Of a stretch of DNA of 64,000 nucleotides, positions 28,118-37,744 are shown piece by piece. Source of the stretch: Pseudomonas sp. S06B 330 (GTDB lineage Bacteria > Pseudomonadota > Gammaproteobacteria > Pseudomonadales > Pseudomonadaceae); contig NZ_CP088149.1 of NCBI RefSeq assembly GCF_002845275.2, positions 4,398,501-4,462,500 of the forward strand, in the 5' to 3' direction. Positions within the stretch are counted from its first letter, which is position 1. The number at the start of each line of letters is the position of its first letter. Position numbers and translations under genes: made by a program. The notes under the pieces were generated by a model, which was not told where the DNA came from, ran no database searches, and was given only the letters and a program-made list of their open reading frames with translations.

Positions 28118-29788
28118 TCAATGTTGAGCCAGTACCGGGCGGCAACTGGCGAACATGTCCAGTTGTGGCTTGTAGACCGCAGTGCGCACCTGCAACAGGC
28201 CAAGCATGGAGTGGAACAGATTGTCCTGACTCAACGGCGCGTTACGCATCTGGTTCAGGCAGTCGGTATCAACCGCAAAATCCTGGCGATAACTGTCGGA
28301 GAACCAGGCCAGCATCGGCACGTGCTTCTGTTGCTCTGGCGCCAACACATAAGGCGTACCATGCAGGAACAAGTTGTACTCGCCCAACGACTCACCATGG
28401 TCAGACAGGTAAAGCATGGCAGTGTCGACTTTGTCTTGTTTGCTGCGCAGGATATCAATCAACGACGCCAGCACATGATCGGTATAGACCAGCGTATTGT
28501 CATACGCATTGATGATGCTTTGTTCGCTGCACTGGTTCAACGCGTTACTCAGGCACACCGGCATGAAGCGTTCGAACGCCACCGGGTAGCGCTTGAAGTA
28601 CTCCGGCCCATGACTACCCATCTGGTGCAGGACCAGCACGGTGTCTTGCTGCAGGTTGTCAATCATCGCGCCCAGGCCTTGCAGGAGAACCTCGTCATGG
28701 CATTCGCTATCAGTACACAGCGTCGGGTCTTTGCCATTGCTGACATCTTCGTACTGCACCCTGTCGCACGTGCCCTTGCAGCCTGACTGGTTGTCACGCC
28801 AACGGACACTCAAGCCGGCACGCTGTAGTACATCCAGCACACCCTCCTGGCGCTTGGCGGTGCTGGCCTGATAATCCTTACGAGTCAGATTCGAGAACAT
28901 GCAAGGCACCGACACGGCCGTTTCAGTTCCGCAGGAGTGCACATCACTGAAGGCAATCAACCCCGCCTCCTTGCTCAGTTGCGGCGTGGTATCGCGGCTG
29001 TAGCCCAACAGCCCAAAGTTCTGCGCCCGGGCGCTCTCCCCCACTACCAGCACCGTCAGCGACTTGCGTGCATGCTGTTGCCAGGCTGGATCACGCTGGG
29101 CGTCTTCTCCCACCTTGGCAAAGGGCTGGGCCGCCGTGCCAATCTGCTCGCCGACGTAACGAATAGAGGCGCCGACCACATTGCTGGGCACCAGCATCAG
29201 GCGGATTTCATGATGATTGCGAAACAATGAGGCCAGCCCCTGGTAGTTGAGCAACGCCACCATGCCGAGCAAGGCGACACAGATAACACTGGTAATGAAC
29301 TTGCCAAACAATTCGCGATACCAAACCCGATAAGTTATCGGCGTGTAATAAAGCAACAGGGAAGGTAGCGCACCCAGCAACACCATATAAAAACCAAGTT
29401 TCAACGAAAGCAGATCAAACACTTCTGCCGTATTGGTTTCCGCCGTGTTGCGCACCATGCCAACATCAATCAATACACCATATTGGTTCATGAAGTACGC
29501 CGCACCAGCGCCGACCATGAACAGAACAACAAGTACCGGTTTCAACAACCCCTTGAAGGTCACGAAGGTCAAGACCAGGTTGAACGCACAGACGATCAGA
29601 ACAGCAAACGCCAAACGCAGGAACAGCCCCGAAAGACCCGGTTCGACAACGCTGGACAAATGTTCCCAGAGTACCGAGTTGAAGGCGAACAGCAGGTACA
29701 GACTGGCAAACAACGTAACCCATTCGGCTCGCAGTGGTTTGATCTTGAACATGATGCCCGCTTGGTCATTTACTGATAAGAGTGTCAT
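28118..29788 (-). CDS. eptA: Lipid A phosphoethanolamine transferase
   Basis: An EptA-type transferase, 556 residues from this start. Five N-terminal membrane segments precede a periplasmic sulfatase-fold domain. The metal site begins VLVVGESARAQNFG (about 247-260), and the nucleophilic Thr is in SCGTETAVSVPCMFS (about Thr288). It adds phosphoethanolamine to lipid A, which lowers binding of cationic peptides such as polymyxin. An alternative ATG at 29752 (MFKIKPLRAEW) matches relatives better; the upstream ATG has AAAGG ten bases before it. The promoter side is AT-rich. Confidence 0.88.
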   Translation of the reverse strand: MTLLSVNDQAGIMFKIKPLRAEWVTLFASLYLLFAFNSVLWEHLSSVVEPGLSGLFLRLAFAVLIVCAFNLVLTFVTFKGLLKPVLVVLFMVGAGAAYFMNQYGVLIDVGMVRNTAETNTAEVFDLLSLKLGFYMVLLGALPSLLLYYTPITYRVWYRELFGKFITSVICVALLGMVALLNYQGLASLFRNHHEIRLMLVPSNVVGASIRYVGEQIGTAAQPFAKVGEDAQRDPAWQQHARKSLTVLVVGESARAQNFGLLGYSRDTTPQLSKEAGLIAFSDVHSCGTETAVSVPCMFSNLTRKDYQASTAKRQEGVLDVLQRAGLSVRWRDNQSGCKGTCDRVQYEDVSNGKDPTLCTDSECHDEVLLQGLGAMIDNLQQDTVLVLHQMGSHGPEYFKRYPVAFERFMPVCLSNALNQCSEQSIINAYDNTLVYTDHVLASLIDILRSKQDKVDTAMLYLSDHGESLGEYNLFLHGTPYVLAPEQQKHVPMLAWFSDSYRQDFAVDTDCLNQMRNAPLSQDNLFHSMLGLLQVRTAVYKPQLDMFASCRPVLAQH

Positions 29789-29922
29789 TGCGACACTGCC
29801 TTTAGACCTTGCAAACGTTAATTAGAAGCGCATAAATTTTTTGTGAAAAAGACGCCAATATTTAGTGGGCCGACGTCTATTTATTCATTACATTTTTTTC
29901 ACATTAGTTGTGCCAACTGGCA

Positions 29923-30288
29923 TTAACCTGGCAAACGAAGCTTGGTATAAGAGTCACGATCAATATCGAGCACCTCGACACACAACTGGATATCCACCCC
30001 CGGCGCACTCGGAATCGCTTCTTTGAGCACCTCAAGCAGGCTTGCCGACAGCTGTTGTTTAACCTCCGGGGAACGCCCGCTAAGGATCGCCAGCTTGACA
30101 TGGGCAAAGGCCCGTTCGTTCAGGGCAACGCCCACTCGGTAAGTGGCCAGGGCTACGGCACGGCTCTTGATGTCCAGCTCATCAGCGAACTGGCCGCTGC
30201 CCACCAAAGCATGGTTCAGGCGCAGCAACAAGCGGTCGGCGTTCAGATCCTTGAGGTTGTCGCTGTATTCAACATGAAGATGAGGCAT
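29923..30288 (-). CDS. 5-carboxymethyl-2-hydroxymuconate isomerase-like
   Basis: A 121-residue tautomerase-superfamily protein of the CHMI (HpaF) type. The start at 30288 gives MPHLHVEYSDNL, which exposes Pro1 as the catalytic base after Met removal. The C-terminal part has VDIQLCVEVLDIDRDSY. CHMI acts in homoprotocatechuate breakdown, but no other hpa gene is nearby, so it may serve another substrate here. Confidence 0.82.
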   Translation of the reverse strand: MPHLHVEYSDNLKDLNADRLLLRLNHALVGSGQFADELDIKSRAVALATYRVGVALNERAFAHVKLAILSGRSPEVKQQLSASLLEVLKEAIPSAPGVDIQLCVEVLDIDRDSYTKLRLPG

Positions 30289-30403
30289 TTCGCGGATCCT
30301 TGGGGGCAAATGTTGCAACAGACTACCTCAGCCCCGAAACCTGGCAAAGACGACTATCCTCATAGTTCATGACTTCCACCCCAACCCCCAGAGAGGTGAA
30401 GAA

Positions 30404-30631
30404 ATGCCGGTCAAGCACGATCTACTCGCAGACTTGAACATGACCAGGGACGCGTTCGACGCCAAGAAGAAGACCGACTCGCGACTCAGCGACTTGCACG
30501 AAAAATACAACGCCATCGACGCTGAGGTGCTTAAAGCAGAAAGCAGCAGCGCCACCGACGAGCAAATCACCAACCTGAGAAAAAAACGCCTGCTGATCAA
30601 GGACGAGATCGTCGCCCATGTGAACCCCTAA
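30404..30631 (+). CDS. YdcH-like (DUF465) small helical protein
   Basis: A 75-residue helical hairpin protein of DUF465/YdcH type. It has two charged helices (FDAKKKTDSRLSDLHEKYNA, then TNLRKKRLLIKDEIVAH) separated by a Ser/Ala turn. Such proteins are abundant, small and of unknown function. GAGAGGTGAAGAA is just before the ATG. A strong terminator follows at 30647. Confidence 0.8.
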   Translation: MPVKHDLLADLNMTRDAFDAKKKTDSRLSDLHEKYNAIDAEVLKAESSSATDEQITNLRKKRLLIKDEIVAHVNP

Positions 30632-30646
30632 AGTCCCCCAGAATAA

Positions 30647-30676
30647 AAAAGCCCCGCAGCTTGCTGCGGGGCTTTT
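30647..30676. terminator. Bidirectional rho-independent terminator
   Basis: Perfect 14-bp arms AAAAGCCCCGCAGC (30647-30660) and GCTGCGGGGCTTTT (30663-30676) with a TT loop. It has runs of A and T on both sides, so it can end transcription from the YdcH-like gene and from the convergent PhyH gene. Confidence 0.9.
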
Positions 30677-30695
30677 GTTTGTCCCATTACCGATA

Positions 30696-31499
30696 TCAAG
30701 TGCGTGACCAAACCACTGGAAACCAGTCTTCGCGCATGCGATCGCCAGCCTTCAGGTCAATGCCCGGAAACGGCGGCGAAGTGCGCCCCGGTCGCTGCAC
30801 GTAGCGCACATCATCACCCAAAAAGCGTGTCGAGAAGGCCCGCCGGCGGTTGCTCCCGGTGTTGCCAGCAGCGCCATGCACGGTGCGAAAATCGAAAACC
30901 ACGGCATCGCCCGGCTCAAGTTCGGGGGAGAGAATGTGGTACTCACCGTTTTCCACATCCGGCATGTCCATGAACACGCTTTCGCCGGACTCAGAATCGG
31001 TTGCGCCATAGAAATCCTTGTTGTTGGCCCAGCTTTTGGGGCGCACAGGTTTAGGCCAGCGATGGGAACCCAACACCACGCTCAACGTGTTGTGACAGGT
31101 CACCGGGTCAAGGGGAATCCAGTAGCTGGCCGTTTGCTGTCCGTCCACGCAGTAGTACGGCAGGTCCTGGTGCCAGGGCGTTGGCTTGGACGTTCCGGGT
31201 TCTTTGACCAGAATATGGTCATGGAATACCTGCACGTGCTGGGACTGCATCAAGCTCCCGGCAATACCCGCCGCCGGTGAATTGAGCACAAAGTCTGTGA
31301 ACGTGGGAATACGCTGCCAGTTGCAGTAGTCCTCGAAGAAGCGCCCGCCCTCGCCACTGCCAACGTTCTCGATGGCAAAAGCGCTGGGGGCCGCCAGGTT
31401 CTGTTCGAAGCCTTCACGCAAGCGCTCGATCCAGTCACGAAATACGCCACGTAAGACGATGGCACCGTCACGTTGGAATTGTTCGATATCGGCTTTCAT
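30696..31499 (-). CDS. Phytanoyl-CoA dioxygenase-family protein
   Basis: A 267-residue Fe(II)/2-oxoglutarate dioxygenase of the PhyH family. The iron site is formed by PWHQDLPYYC (HxD) and a distal His in FDFRTVHGAAGN, with an Arg for 2-oxoglutarate nearby (NRRRAFSTRF). The substrate is unknown. The start at 31499 (MKADIEQFQRDGAIVLRG) follows AGAGGACTGCCCCG and matches family starts. It is divergent from the amino-acid permease at 31704, which suggests an amino acid or betaine-like substrate. Confidence 0.85.
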   Translation of the reverse strand: MKADIEQFQRDGAIVLRGVFRDWIERLREGFEQNLAAPSAFAIENVGSGEGGRFFEDYCNWQRIPTFTDFVLNSPAAGIAGSLMQSQHVQVFHDHILVKEPGTSKPTPWHQDLPYYCVDGQQTASYWIPLDPVTCHNTLSVVLGSHRWPKPVRPKSWANNKDFYGATDSESGESVFMDMPDVENGEYHILSPELEPGDAVVFDFRTVHGAAGNTGSNRRRAFSTRFLGDDVRYVQRPGRTSPPFPGIDLKAGDRMREDWFPVVWSRT

Positions 31500-31703
31500 C
31501 GGGGCAGTCCTCTCTTGTTGTAATGCCCAAAAGTATTGGACGCCAGCCCGCTGCCGGTAAACGACACTTTGCCTATTCGCCACTATCAGCATTCTGTATG
31601 ACCCGGCTTATTGTCAGGCCCGTCAATTGGCCGGTTAATAGCCCTGCCTGTCTCCTTCGGCGCTTTGCCACTGAACAATAAGAACAATGAGGAGTTACCT
31701 GGG

Positions 31704-33107
31704 ATGAACGACAACAACACCGCCTTGCGGCGAGGTCTGAGCACCCGCCATATCCGTTTCATGGCCCTCGGTTCAGCCATTGGAACCGGGCTGTTCTATG
31801 GCTCGGCCTCGGCTATCAAACTGGCCGGACCCTCTGTGCTACTGGCCTACCTGATTGGCGGCGCGGCCATCTACATGATGATGCGCGCGCTGGGCGAGAT
31901 GGCCGTGCGCAACCCTGTCTCCGGCTCTTTTGGCCTGTACGCCAGCCAGTACCTTGGGCGCTTCCCGGGCTTCCTGACCGGTTGGAGCTATGCGTTCTCC
32001 ATGCTGGTGGTGTGCCTGGCGGACGTCACCGCCTTCGGTGTCTACATGAGTTTCTGGTTTCCGCAGACACCGCGCTGGATCTGGGTGCTGGGCATCGTGT
32101 TCTTCATCGGCGCCTTGAACCTGTGCAGCGTCAAAGTGTTCGGCGAGCTGGAGTTCTGGCTGTCACTGCTCAAGGTCACGGCGATTGTGTCGATGATCCT
32201 GGCCGGTGCGGCGGTGCTAATGTTCGGCATCCAACTGGGCGGCTCCGCCGAGCAGGTGGCAAACATCAGTAACCTGTGGAGCCACGGCGGCTTCTTCCCC
32301 AACGGCGTCAGCGGCATGATCGCCTCTTTCACCGTGGTGATGTTCGCCTTCGGCGGGGTCGAAATGATCGGCATCACCGCCGGTGAAGCCCGGGATCCGC
32401 AGCGGGTCATTCCCAAAGCCATCAACTCGGTGCCGTTGCGTATCCTGCTGTTCTACGTGTTCACCCTGTTCATCCTCATGTCGATCTACCCCTGGACCCG
32501 CATCGGCAGCGAAGGTAGCCCCTTCGTACAGATCTTCAGTGGCCTGGGCATCGGCTCGGCCGCCACCCTGCTGAACATTGTGGTGATCTCTGCTGCGGTG
32601 TCGGCGATCAACAGCGATATTTTCGCCGCCGGGCGCATGATGTACGGCATGGCCCAGAACGGTCAGGCGCCGACAGGCTTCTCGCGCCTGTCACGCTTTG
32701 GCGTGCCGTGGATGACCGTAATGGTCATGGGTGCAGCGCTGTTGTTCGGGGTGTTGCTCAACTACCTGGCGCCAGAGAACCTGTTCCTGATCTTGGCCGC
32801 AGTGGTAACTTTTTCAATCGTTTGGGTGTGGCTGATGATCCTGCTGTCACAGATGGTGATGCGCCGCAGCATGAGCAGCGAAGAGGTCGCCAAACTGCAC
32901 TTCCCGGTCCCCCTGTGGCCAGTAGGCCCAGCCTGCGCGGCGGCGTTCATGCTATTCATCTTTGGGGTCCTGGCCTGGTTCCCGGACACCCGCATGGCCC
33001 TGTATGTTGGCATCGGCTGGCTGGCGTTGCTGTCGCTGGGCTATTGGCTGTTTGTGGCGCGCCAATCCAAGCCACTGGTGGTGGCAACCGGGTCGGCCAA
33101 CAGCTGA
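31704..33107 (+). CDS. APC-family amino-acid permease
   Basis: A 467-residue amino-acid permease of the AAT/GABA-permease type with twelve predicted membrane segments. The first helix has the unwound binding motif [19 protein letters not shown], and [18 protein letters not shown] is the typical helix 6 region. Proline or a similar neutral amino acid is a plausible substrate. The ATG at 31704 is chosen behind GGAGTTACCTGG. It converges with a LysR gene two bases after its stop. Confidence 0.88.
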   Translation: MNDNNTALRRGLSTRHIRFMALGSAIGTGLFYGSASAIKLAGPSVLLAYLIGGAAIYMMMRALGEMAVRNPVSGSFGLYASQYLGRFPGFLTGWSYAFSMLVVCLADVTAFGVYMSFWFPQTPRWIWVLGIVFFIGALNLCSVKVFGELEFWLSLLKVTAIVSMILAGAAVLMFGIQLGGSAEQVANISNLWSHGGFFPNGVSGMIASFTVVMFAFGGVEMIGITAGEARDPQRVIPKAINSVPLRILLFYVFTLFILMSIYPWTRIGSEGSPFVQIFSGLGIGSAATLLNIVVISAAVSAINSDIFAAGRMMYGMAQNGQAPTGFSRLSRFGVPWMTVMVMGAALLFGVLLNYLAPENLFLILAAVVTFSIVWVWLMILLSQMVMRRSMSSEEVAKLHFPVPLWPVGPACAAAFMLFIFGVLAWFPDTRMALYVGIGWLALLSLGYWLFVARQSKPLVVATGSANS

Positions 33108-33108
33108 G

Positions 33109-34005
33109 TTAAGCGGGAAACTGCTGGGCTGCCCAGTCCAGGAACGCCTGCGCTGCCGCTGAGGGGCGCATGGCACTGGACTGGGCCAACACCACCGGCT
33201 GCGGGCTCACCGCCTCAAGCAAGGGGCGGCAGGCCAAGGGCTTGCCGTCATAACTGCAATCACTCACTGGCCGCGTGCAAGACAGCGCCACGCCATAACC
33301 ATGGGCCACCAGCCCGCGCTGCATCTCGAACGTTTGCGTCAATTGCAGCGCCGCAGGTTGCAGGTCGTGTGCCCAGAATAACGACAGAAAGTACTCCCGG
33401 GTTCTGGAAATGTCTTCCAGGATCAAGCATTCGGCGGCCAGATCGACCAGCGATACCTTGTCCTGTAATGCCAAAGGATGATCAGCCGGCAACAGTGCGT
33501 AGGGCGCCAGTTGTGCCAGCACATGCTTCACGATGGGCGAGTCGAGCCCCACATCGTATGTGAGCGCAAGCTCTGCCTTGCCATCAGCCAACCTGCGATT
33601 GACCTCGGCCAGATCGGCCTCGAACAAGGTGATACTGACCTCGGGATAACGCTGGCGAAACCCGCTCAACAGCCTTGGCGCGTAGTAGGGCCCCAGATCC
33701 TGAAAACAGATCAGGCTCAACGCCCCGCGCAACCCGGCTTGTTGCTCACCGGGCCCGGTAATGGCCGTTGCCATGTCAAGAATACCGCGCGCCCGTTCCA
33801 GCAGCTTGCGTCCGCCCGGGGTCAGCTCCAAGCCGCGACTGACCTGGCGATGAAAGAGCTTTTCACCCAGGATCGACTCCAACTGCGACAGGGCCAGGGA
33901 GACTGAAGGCTGGGAGATATGCTTGGCCCGCGCGGCGGCACTGACACTGCCCTGCTCGGCAGCAGCGACGAAATACTCCAGCTGGCGGAAGGTGAATCCG
34001 ATCAT
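33109..34005 (-). CDS. LysR-family regulator
   Basis: A 298-residue LysR-type regulator. DNA-binding part: FTFRQLEYFVAAAEQGSVSA, then HISQPSVSLALSQLESILG. The effector domain follows (GALSLICFQDLGPYYAP). It lies between the amino-acid permease (convergent) and the alanine/glycine symporter (69 bases upstream, same strand). It may control either one; neither arrangement is the classic divergent pair. Confidence 0.85.
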   Translation of the reverse strand: MIGFTFRQLEYFVAAAEQGSVSAAARAKHISQPSVSLALSQLESILGEKLFHRQVSRGLELTPGGRKLLERARGILDMATAITGPGEQQAGLRGALSLICFQDLGPYYAPRLLSGFRQRYPEVSITLFEADLAEVNRRLADGKAELALTYDVGLDSPIVKHVLAQLAPYALLPADHPLALQDKVSLVDLAAECLILEDISRTREYFLSLFWAHDLQPAALQLTQTFEMQRGLVAHGYGVALSCTRPVSDCSYDGKPLACRPLLEAVSPQPVVLAQSSAMRPSAAAQAFLDWAAQQFPA

Positions 34006-34074
34006 CGCGAGGCCCTGACTGATGGTTGGAACGTCGGACCATTATGACCTGTTGCCTCGCGATGAGCCTGGCTA

Positions 34075-35514
34075 TTACCGGTCTTTCACCACTTCAAGTG
34101 GCTGACCGCCGCCATCGGCAGCCCCCCAGATTCCAGCGTCGATCTTGCCCGACAGCTCCGGATAATCCTTGGCGTTGAATTCCGGCGTGCCCACCGCCCG
34201 CTGCGCGAAGTAGTCGCGGGTCAGTTTGATCACCACACCCGACAACAGGCAAATCGCGATCAGGTTAATGGTTGCCATCAATCCCATTGCCGCATCGGCG
34301 GCATCGAACACCGTGCCAACACTTTCGTAAGCGCCCCAGACCACCATCAACAGGGCCGCGATACGCAGCACGGTCAGCCCCAGGCGGCTGTTCAGCTTCA
34401 GGTAGACCATGGCGTTTTCGGCATAGGTGTAGTTGCCGATGATGGAGGTAAAGGCAAAGAAGAAAATCGCCACGGCAATGAAGTACTGCCCGGCCGAACC
34501 AATGTGCACGTTCATGGCGGCTTGAGTCAGCGGCGTGCCGGTCATTTCAGGCCCAGGAATCACACCCGACAGCAGGATCATGATCGCTGTGGCACTGCAG
34601 ATCAGCAGAGTATCGATAAAGACCCCCAGTGCCTGCACAAAACCTTGCGAGGACGGATGGTGAGGGTTGGGAGTGGCCACAGCCGCAATGTTCGGTGCCG
34701 AGCCCATACCGGCCTCGTTGGAGAACAAACCACGCTTGACGCCGTTGAGCATGGCTCCGGCCACACCGCCGACCGCTGACTCCAGGCCGAAGGCACTCTT
34801 GATGATCAGCATCAACACACCTGGCACTTCACCCAGGTTGGTCACGATCACATAGATCGCCACCAACAGATAGGCGCCAGCCATGAACGGCACGACAAGC
34901 TCGGCAAAGCGAGCAATTTTCTTGATGCCGCCAAAAATCACCAGCCCAGCCAACACTGCCACCACCACGCCGGTGGTCAGCTTGGGCACACCAAAGGCGC
35001 CTTGGGTGGCATCGGCAATGGAGTTGGCCTGGACCGCACCAAACACCAGGCCAAAGGCAATGATCAGGCACACCGAGAAAATGGCCGCCGCCCAGGGTGC
35101 ATTCAACCCCCTGGCGATATAGAACGCCGGGCCGCCGCGATACTCACCTTGGTCATTGCGGACCTTGTACAACTGCGCCAGGGTGCTTTCGGCATAGGCC
35201 GTTGCCATGCCCAGCGAGGCCACCACCCACATCCAGAACACCGCACCCGGCCCACCCAGGGTAATGGCCACGGCGACGCCAGCGAGGTTGCCGGTACCTA
35301 CCCGCGAGGCAAGGCTGGTGCACAACGCCTGGAACGGTGTAATCCCGCACGCGTCGTTGGCAGGTGCACGCAGCACCGAGCGGAAGAACTCGGGCAAATG
35401 GCGAAACTGAATAAAGCCCAAGCGGACAGTGAAGTAGATACCTGCGGCCAGCAGGCCATAGATCAGGACATACTCCCAGAGGTAGGTATTGAGTGTGTTG
35501 ATCACGGCTGTCAT
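34075..35514 (-). CDS. Alanine/glycine:cation symporter
   Basis: An AgcS (DAACS) family transporter, 479 residues, with about eleven membrane segments. Diagnostic motifs are SLASRVGTGNLAGVAVAI, AVFWMWVVASLGMATAYAES and GLFSNEAGMGSAPNIAA. It imports alanine or glycine with sodium or protons. The last residues (GGGQPLEVVKDR) are polar. The 5' leader contains a short hairpin at 35537-35554. Confidence 0.92.
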   Translation of the reverse strand: MTAVINTLNTYLWEYVLIYGLLAAGIYFTVRLGFIQFRHLPEFFRSVLRAPANDACGITPFQALCTSLASRVGTGNLAGVAVAITLGGPGAVFWMWVVASLGMATAYAESTLAQLYKVRNDQGEYRGGPAFYIARGLNAPWAAAIFSVCLIIAFGLVFGAVQANSIADATQGAFGVPKLTTGVVVAVLAGLVIFGGIKKIARFAELVVPFMAGAYLLVAIYVIVTNLGEVPGVLMLIIKSAFGLESAVGGVAGAMLNGVKRGLFSNEAGMGSAPNIAAVATPNPHHPSSQGFVQALGVFIDTLLICSATAIMILLSGVIPGPEMTGTPLTQAAMNVHIGSAGQYFIAVAIFFFAFTSIIGNYTYAENAMVYLKLNSRLGLTVLRIAALLMVVWGAYESVGTVFDAADAAMGLMATINLIAICLLSGVVIKLTRDYFAQRAVGTPEFNAKDYPELSGKIDAGIWGAADGGGQPLEVVKDR

Positions 35515-35872
35515 CGTATGTTCCCAAATAAAGCGCAGGGCCGCGAAGGGCCCTACTCAGTCTGTAAAGCAAGCGGCGTCAGAGGACGATCCGTGCCTTC
35601 TTCAATATGAATGGCCTGAAACGGTGGGAGACGCCCACGGTTCCAACATAGCGCTTAGGTATCACCGTATTGGTGATGAATGACGTCGAGGATCGGGATT
35701 CGCTTCGACCCACGCGCACGAGCCAGGAGCCTGGCCCTTGCGTTGAAGGCTGGCATATTAACAGATCTGACCGTGACCTTGCCGCTGGGTGACGCTAGCC
35801 CAGAACACAGACACCCTAACGAATGCGGCATAAGTGGAACTGCCTATCCGCACCCAGCGGCCCTGAGGCGGG
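35515..35872. other. Intergenic leader and spacer
   Basis: A 358-base gap upstream of the symporter gene. It has two small inverted repeats: AGGGCC-GCGAAG-GGCCCT (35537-35554) close to the start, and ATCACC-GTATT-GGTGAT (35661-35677), which could be an operator. I checked for a glycine riboswitch by eye and found no match to its conserved core. A 70-residue reading frame on the plus strand looks like chance. Confidence 0.5.
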
Positions 35873-36250
35873 TTACGGCAAGGTTAGGGTAATCACATAG
35901 GTGCCAGTGGTGACTGGCGTACCGACGTTATCGACCAGCACATACTGCCGATCGTAGTAGCGGCCCGGGTGCCCACTGCCAGCAACCCGCTTGACCTGAA
36001 CCGATGTATTATCCAAGGCCCTGACCGCAGCCTGCGAATTGATCGGGCGCACTTCAATGCCTGGCTCGCGCGCCGATGCCGAACACCCCTGCATTCGCCA
36101 ACCGTTCAGCTGGGAGGATGTCGTGCACGGCGACTCGACGATACTGCCGGTAAATCTGATCGTCCCCTGAGCCATCGGCGTCGACGCCTGACACACGGCG
36201 CAGAAGCTCAAGAGCAAGGCCACACTAGCTATAGGTAACGTCGTCTTCAT
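35873..36250 (-). CDS. Small type 1 fimbrial pilin-like protein
   Basis: A 125-residue secreted protein. Signal peptide: MKTTLPIASVALLLSFCAVC. The mature part begins with the pilin-like strand GTIRFTGSIVESPC, has a second Cys at RMQGCSAS, and ends GTYVITLTLP like a minor pilin. It is shorter than a standard pilin (about 150-180 residues). GAGGAGTG before the ATG is a good ribosome site. No chaperone or usher gene is near, so the pilus system is incomplete here. Confidence 0.65.
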   Translation of the reverse strand: MKTTLPIASVALLLSFCAVCQASTPMAQGTIRFTGSIVESPCTTSSQLNGWRMQGCSASAREPGIEVRPINSQAAVRALDNTSVQVKRVAGSGHPGRYYDRQYVLVDNVGTPVTTGTYVITLTLP

Positions 36251-36607
36251 GCTGACACTCCTCTAGAAAAAAAGCCTCTGCTATAAGTGTCGGCAAGCTC
36301 GGGTGAATTTCCAGGAGGGTCTGCTGGCAAAAGCGGCGCAATGCCAAGTGCATCGCAAATTGGAGCAACGACTTAGCGTAGGTAGAACGGCTGGATGTGG
36401 TGTGTGGCCTTTTTCTGATGGTGAAAAGTCTTGGGCGCCGACGTTGCGGAGCTGGCCACAGAGCGGGAACAGCTTAAAATAACGCCCCCTATCGATGAAG
36501 CCTGGACAATGGGCAGCAACACCCTGTTCTAAGAATCGCCTGATATCCATCGGCATGCTGCAGGCTTAACGTAAGGCGCTTACCGGCCGACACGTATAGC
36601 CCTCCTG
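36251..36607. other. Intergenic region between fimbrial genes
   Basis: A 357-base gap with divergent fimbrial genes on each side. I see no strong hairpin and no convincing gene; a 91-residue minus-strand frame has atypical composition (rich in Arg, Cys and His) and no family look. It may be the remains of deleted fimbrial sequence plus two promoters. Confidence 0.4.
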
Positions 36608-37744
36608 ATGAAGTGTTTAAAACCACAGCACCCGCTACTCACCGTTCTCGCCTCAGCATTGCTCGCCTGTACGTCAGAGGCCATGGCCGGGAGTTGCTTT
36701 GACATCGAATCCACCACCCAAACCCTCAACTTCGGCGCCAGTCTGGCAAACGCAAGCCTGACAATCCCCGCCGATACGCCCAATGGCACGGTGGTCTACC
36801 AAGACACCCTGCAAGGGACTTCGCATCATTGGCTGTGCAGGGAAAACGCGCGGTACGGCATATTTTTGGATCCAAAATTTGGCACACCGGCCCAGCTGGC
36901 AACCACCCTCCCTCTAGGCAAAACAGGGCTCTCGTTCCGCCTCTGGATTGCTTCGATGAGTCGCTATGAATTCGCTGCGGGAAGTGTCCCTGCGAACCCC
37001 AGCTATCACATCGGCGCAGGTGATTACCGGTTGGAAATCGTCAAGACGGGTGAGCTGGCCTCACAAGTCAAGGTCGATGCGGGCTACCTGGGGAGCCTGC
37101 AAAGCGATGATCTGATTCTGAAAAAACTCAACCTGACCAACCCCATCGTATTAAATGCGGCCTCCTGCCAAACCCCTTCTGTGCCAGTCGCCATGGGTGA
37201 CGACTACCAACTCCACGAATTTCGCGACGCTGACGCCAAGCCGCGAACGGTGCGTTTTGACATTGCCTTGAACCAATGCCAGACCGGCATCAACAAAGTG
37301 ACCTATTCGCTCAAAGCCACCACCCCTGTCATCGACCGCGCGAAGGGCATTGTGGCGCTCAACTCAGGGTCCTCCGCCATCCGTGAAACGCTGCTGGAAA
37401 GCTTGAGCTTGTCGACCACGCACCAGACCGCATTGAGCGCGCCACTGTCCGAGGACGAGATTCATTTATTGCTGGGTAAAACGCCGGGCAAGCAGTGGAG
37501 CATCTGGCTGACCGAGCGCATGCGCGACTTCCTTAAAGCGAAGAAGTTGAACTTGCTCTATGTCAGCAGCGGTGTGGATGCACAGGTCTGGCGCCTGTAC
37601 AACACCGCACCAGTGGTTGGCGATTTCCCCAAGGCTATGCTGAACCGCCTGGAAAGCCTCAAACGCAACAACACCAGCAACCTGCAAGAAATTTGCTTGA
37701 CCCATGCCTCGGACGGGCCCTCGCAGTTGTACATCCATAGCTAG
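36608..37744 (+). pseudogene. Fimbrial tip adhesin, truncated and chimeric
   Basis: A 378-codon frame. Residues 1-28 form a signal peptide ending AMA. Residues 29 to about 180 look like an adhesin domain (SCFDIESTTQTLNFGASL, later HHWLCREN). About 181-257 is the first half of a pilin domain (VLNAASCQTPSVPVAMG, then FDIALNQCQTGINKVTYSLK). From about residue 258 the sequence stops looking like a pilin and becomes helical and charged (ERMRDFLKAKKLNLLYVSS), with no strand to complete the fold. The frame ends in the transposase fragment. I read it as a gene fused to foreign sequence. Confidence 0.55.

Noticed and set aside
26975-28786. A 603-codon plus-strand frame over rnd and eptA
   Set aside because: It covers two well-supported genes on the opposite strand and shows no family motif.
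35515-35700. Glycine riboswitch before the alanine/glycine symporter
   Set aside because: Expected from known biology, but the conserved core was not found by eye; only small hairpins are present.
35680-35892. 70-codon plus-strand frame
   Set aside because: It overlaps the end of the pilin gene and has Arg/Pro-rich chance composition without a ribosome site.
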